Below, one piece after another: positions 41,863 through 42,598 of a stretch of 42,598 bases of DNA. Where the stretch lies: contig JAJZRG010000025.1 in the NCBI GenBank assembly GCA_021802825.1, positions 1 through 42,598 of the forward strand, written 5' to 3'. Both the position numbers and the translations under genes were made by a program. The notes beneath the pieces were generated by a model, which was given only the letters and a program-made list of their open reading frames with translations, was not told where the DNA came from and made no database searches. The stretch is from Chloroflexota bacterium (lineage in GTDB: Bacteria > Chloroflexota > Limnocylindria > Limnocylindrales > CSP1-4). Numbering within the stretch: the stretch's first letter is position 1; the number at the start of each line of letters is the position of its first letter.

Positions 41863-42598
41863 ATGGCGATCAGCACCGCTTCCCGCTGGCCCCATGACCG
41901 ATGCCCGAGGACGGCCCCCGTACCATGCCCTTCAGATGAAGTCGACGACCGATTCTGTCCTTGGGGCTCCCGGGCCACGAGCCACGACGAGGGCGAGCAT
42001 CGCCGCTTGGCGAACCGGGCGGTGGGACTCTCCGCGCTCGGCCTGGCGGCCACGGGCCTGCTCGAGCTCAGCCTCGCCCTCGTCACGGGATCGGTCGCGC
42101 TTCTCGGCGATGCCCTACACAACCTCTCCGACGTCTCGACGTCGGCCGTCGTGTTCGCGGGCTTCTGGTTCTCCAAGCGACCGGCCACGGCGCGCTACCC
42201 CTACGGGTATGAGCGCGCCGAAGACCTCGCCGGGCTCGGCGTCGCACTCGTCATCTGGGCGTCGGCGGCCCTCGCCGGCGTCGAGAGCTATCTCAAGCTC
42301 GTCGGTCACGGGCAGACGAGCGCGGTCTACGCCGGGATGGCCGGCGCCGGGCTCGGGATCGTCGGCAACCAGCTCGTCGCTTGCTACAAGCTTCGGGTGG
42401 GCACCCGGATCCACTCGACGACCCTTGTCGCCGACGCGAGGCACTCGTGGCTCGACGCGCTCTCCTCGGCGGGTGCGGCGGGCGGGCTCGCCGTCGTGGC
42501 TGCCGGCTACTGGTGGGGTGACCCGCTGGCCGGGTTCGCCGTGACCCTCTTCATCGTCCATGTCGGGGTGACGGTCACCCGCGATCTCCTGCACCACC
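41863..42598 (+). CDS. Cation diffusion facilitator (CDF) metal exporter, cut by the window end
   Basis: The frame runs off the end without a stop. From about 42007 it reads ANRAVGLSALGLAATGLLEL, then LLGDALHNLSDVSTSAVVFAG (HNLSD metal site), RYPYGYERAEDLAGLG, and DARHSWLDALSSAG (second site), diagnostic of CDF proteins. The ATG at 41863 is in frame but the first 45 codons look unlike a CDF N-terminus, so the real start may be an alternative codon further in. It exports zinc or related ions and completes the metal-homeostasis group. Confidence 0.85.
   Translation, partial: MAISTASRWPHDRCPRTAPVPCPSDEVDDRFCPWGSRATSHDEGEHRRLANRAVGLSALGLAATGLLELSLALVTGSVALLGDALHNLSDVSTSAVVFAGFWFSKRPATARYPYGYERAEDLAGLGVALVIWASAALAGVESYLKLVGHGQTSAVYAGMAGAGLGIVGNQLVACYKLRVGTRIHSTTLVADARHSWLDALSSAGAAGGLAVVAAGYWWGDPLAGFAVTLFIVHVGVTVTRDLLHH

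Noticed and set aside
40571..42544. 657-codon frame across NRAMP and CDF genes
   Set aside because: Frame-shifted shadow of two genuine membrane-protein genes.

Overview
The window is a GC-rich bacterial chromosome segment. The coding style (many GTG/TTG starts, 4-bp ATGA/GTGA overlaps, a likely leaderless promoter) and the gene types (PrgI-type transfer genes, Tad genes with TadE proteins, DUF2269, an Ellin/Limnocylindria-like flavour) point to a high-GC lineage such as Chloroflexota, with Actinomycetota as the alternative. No rRNA or marker gene is present, so this is an inference. Most of the window (about 0.1-38.4 kb) looks like accessory DNA beside a tRNA-Pro gene; the right end (38.5-42.6 kb) is an ordinary metal-homeostasis locus.

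Layout. (1) 0-2.3 kb: tRNA-Pro(CGG), a large serine recombinase whose last codons lie inside the tRNA, then a gene-poor stretch with a perfect palindrome and a 3'-half tRNA relic. (2) 2.3-4.5 kb, leftward: a small basic protein, a Multiubiquitin-type beta-grasp protein, an E1-like ThiF enzyme with an extra N-terminal domain, and a DUF6527 protein. (3) 4.8-6.5 kb, rightward: an XRE-ImmA/IrrE protease and a PIN-like protein. (4) 6.6-9.5 kb, leftward: a second ubiquitin-like system with ubiquitin-like protein, E2 family D, an 88-residue unknown, JAMM peptidase and E1, resembling the core of PRTRC systems. (5) 9.5-10.3 kb: gene-free DNA with several inverted repeats. (6) 10.3-13.8 kb, rightward: TetR, DUF2269 membrane protein and a rifampicin-phosphotransferase-like enzyme.

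(7) 31.0 down to 13.9 kb, leftward: one compact 18-gene operon. Two Phd-like repressor/antitoxin genes are followed by VirB2-like, VirB6-like, a PrgI-TadZ fusion, TadA, TadB, TadC, Flp pilin, two TadE/G-like pseudopilins, an NTF2-like membrane protein, a PKD-type secreted protein, CpaB, VirB4, a lytic transglycosylase-M23 protein, a VirD4-like ATPase and a Replic_Relax protein. It mixes the parts list of a type IV secretion system with that of a Tad pilus. No relaxase and no prepilin peptidase is visible. (8) 31.1-38.4 kb, rightward: a type III restriction-modification pair, a PD-(D/E)XK-like protein, and a TIR / SLOG / ThsB-like TIR trio that looks like a Thoeris-type defence system. (9) 38.5-42.6 kb: ZIP transporter, DtxR/MntR regulator, an atypical NRAMP transporter and a CDF exporter cut by the window edge.

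How the parts may work together. Three leftward promoter-like sites share the same element (TTTGTACAT, five bases, GTCTT at the -35 box): upstream of the recombinase, of the E2/JAMM/E1 operon, and of the Tad/T4SS operon. This suggests that recombination, a ubiquitin-like conjugation system and the transfer/secretion machine answer to one regulator. If so, these modules belong to one mobile element with a defence cargo. The most promising undescribed biology is the hybrid Tad/T4SS operon, the pair of ubiquitin-like systems around an ImmA-PIN module, and the TIR-SLOG-TIR trio.
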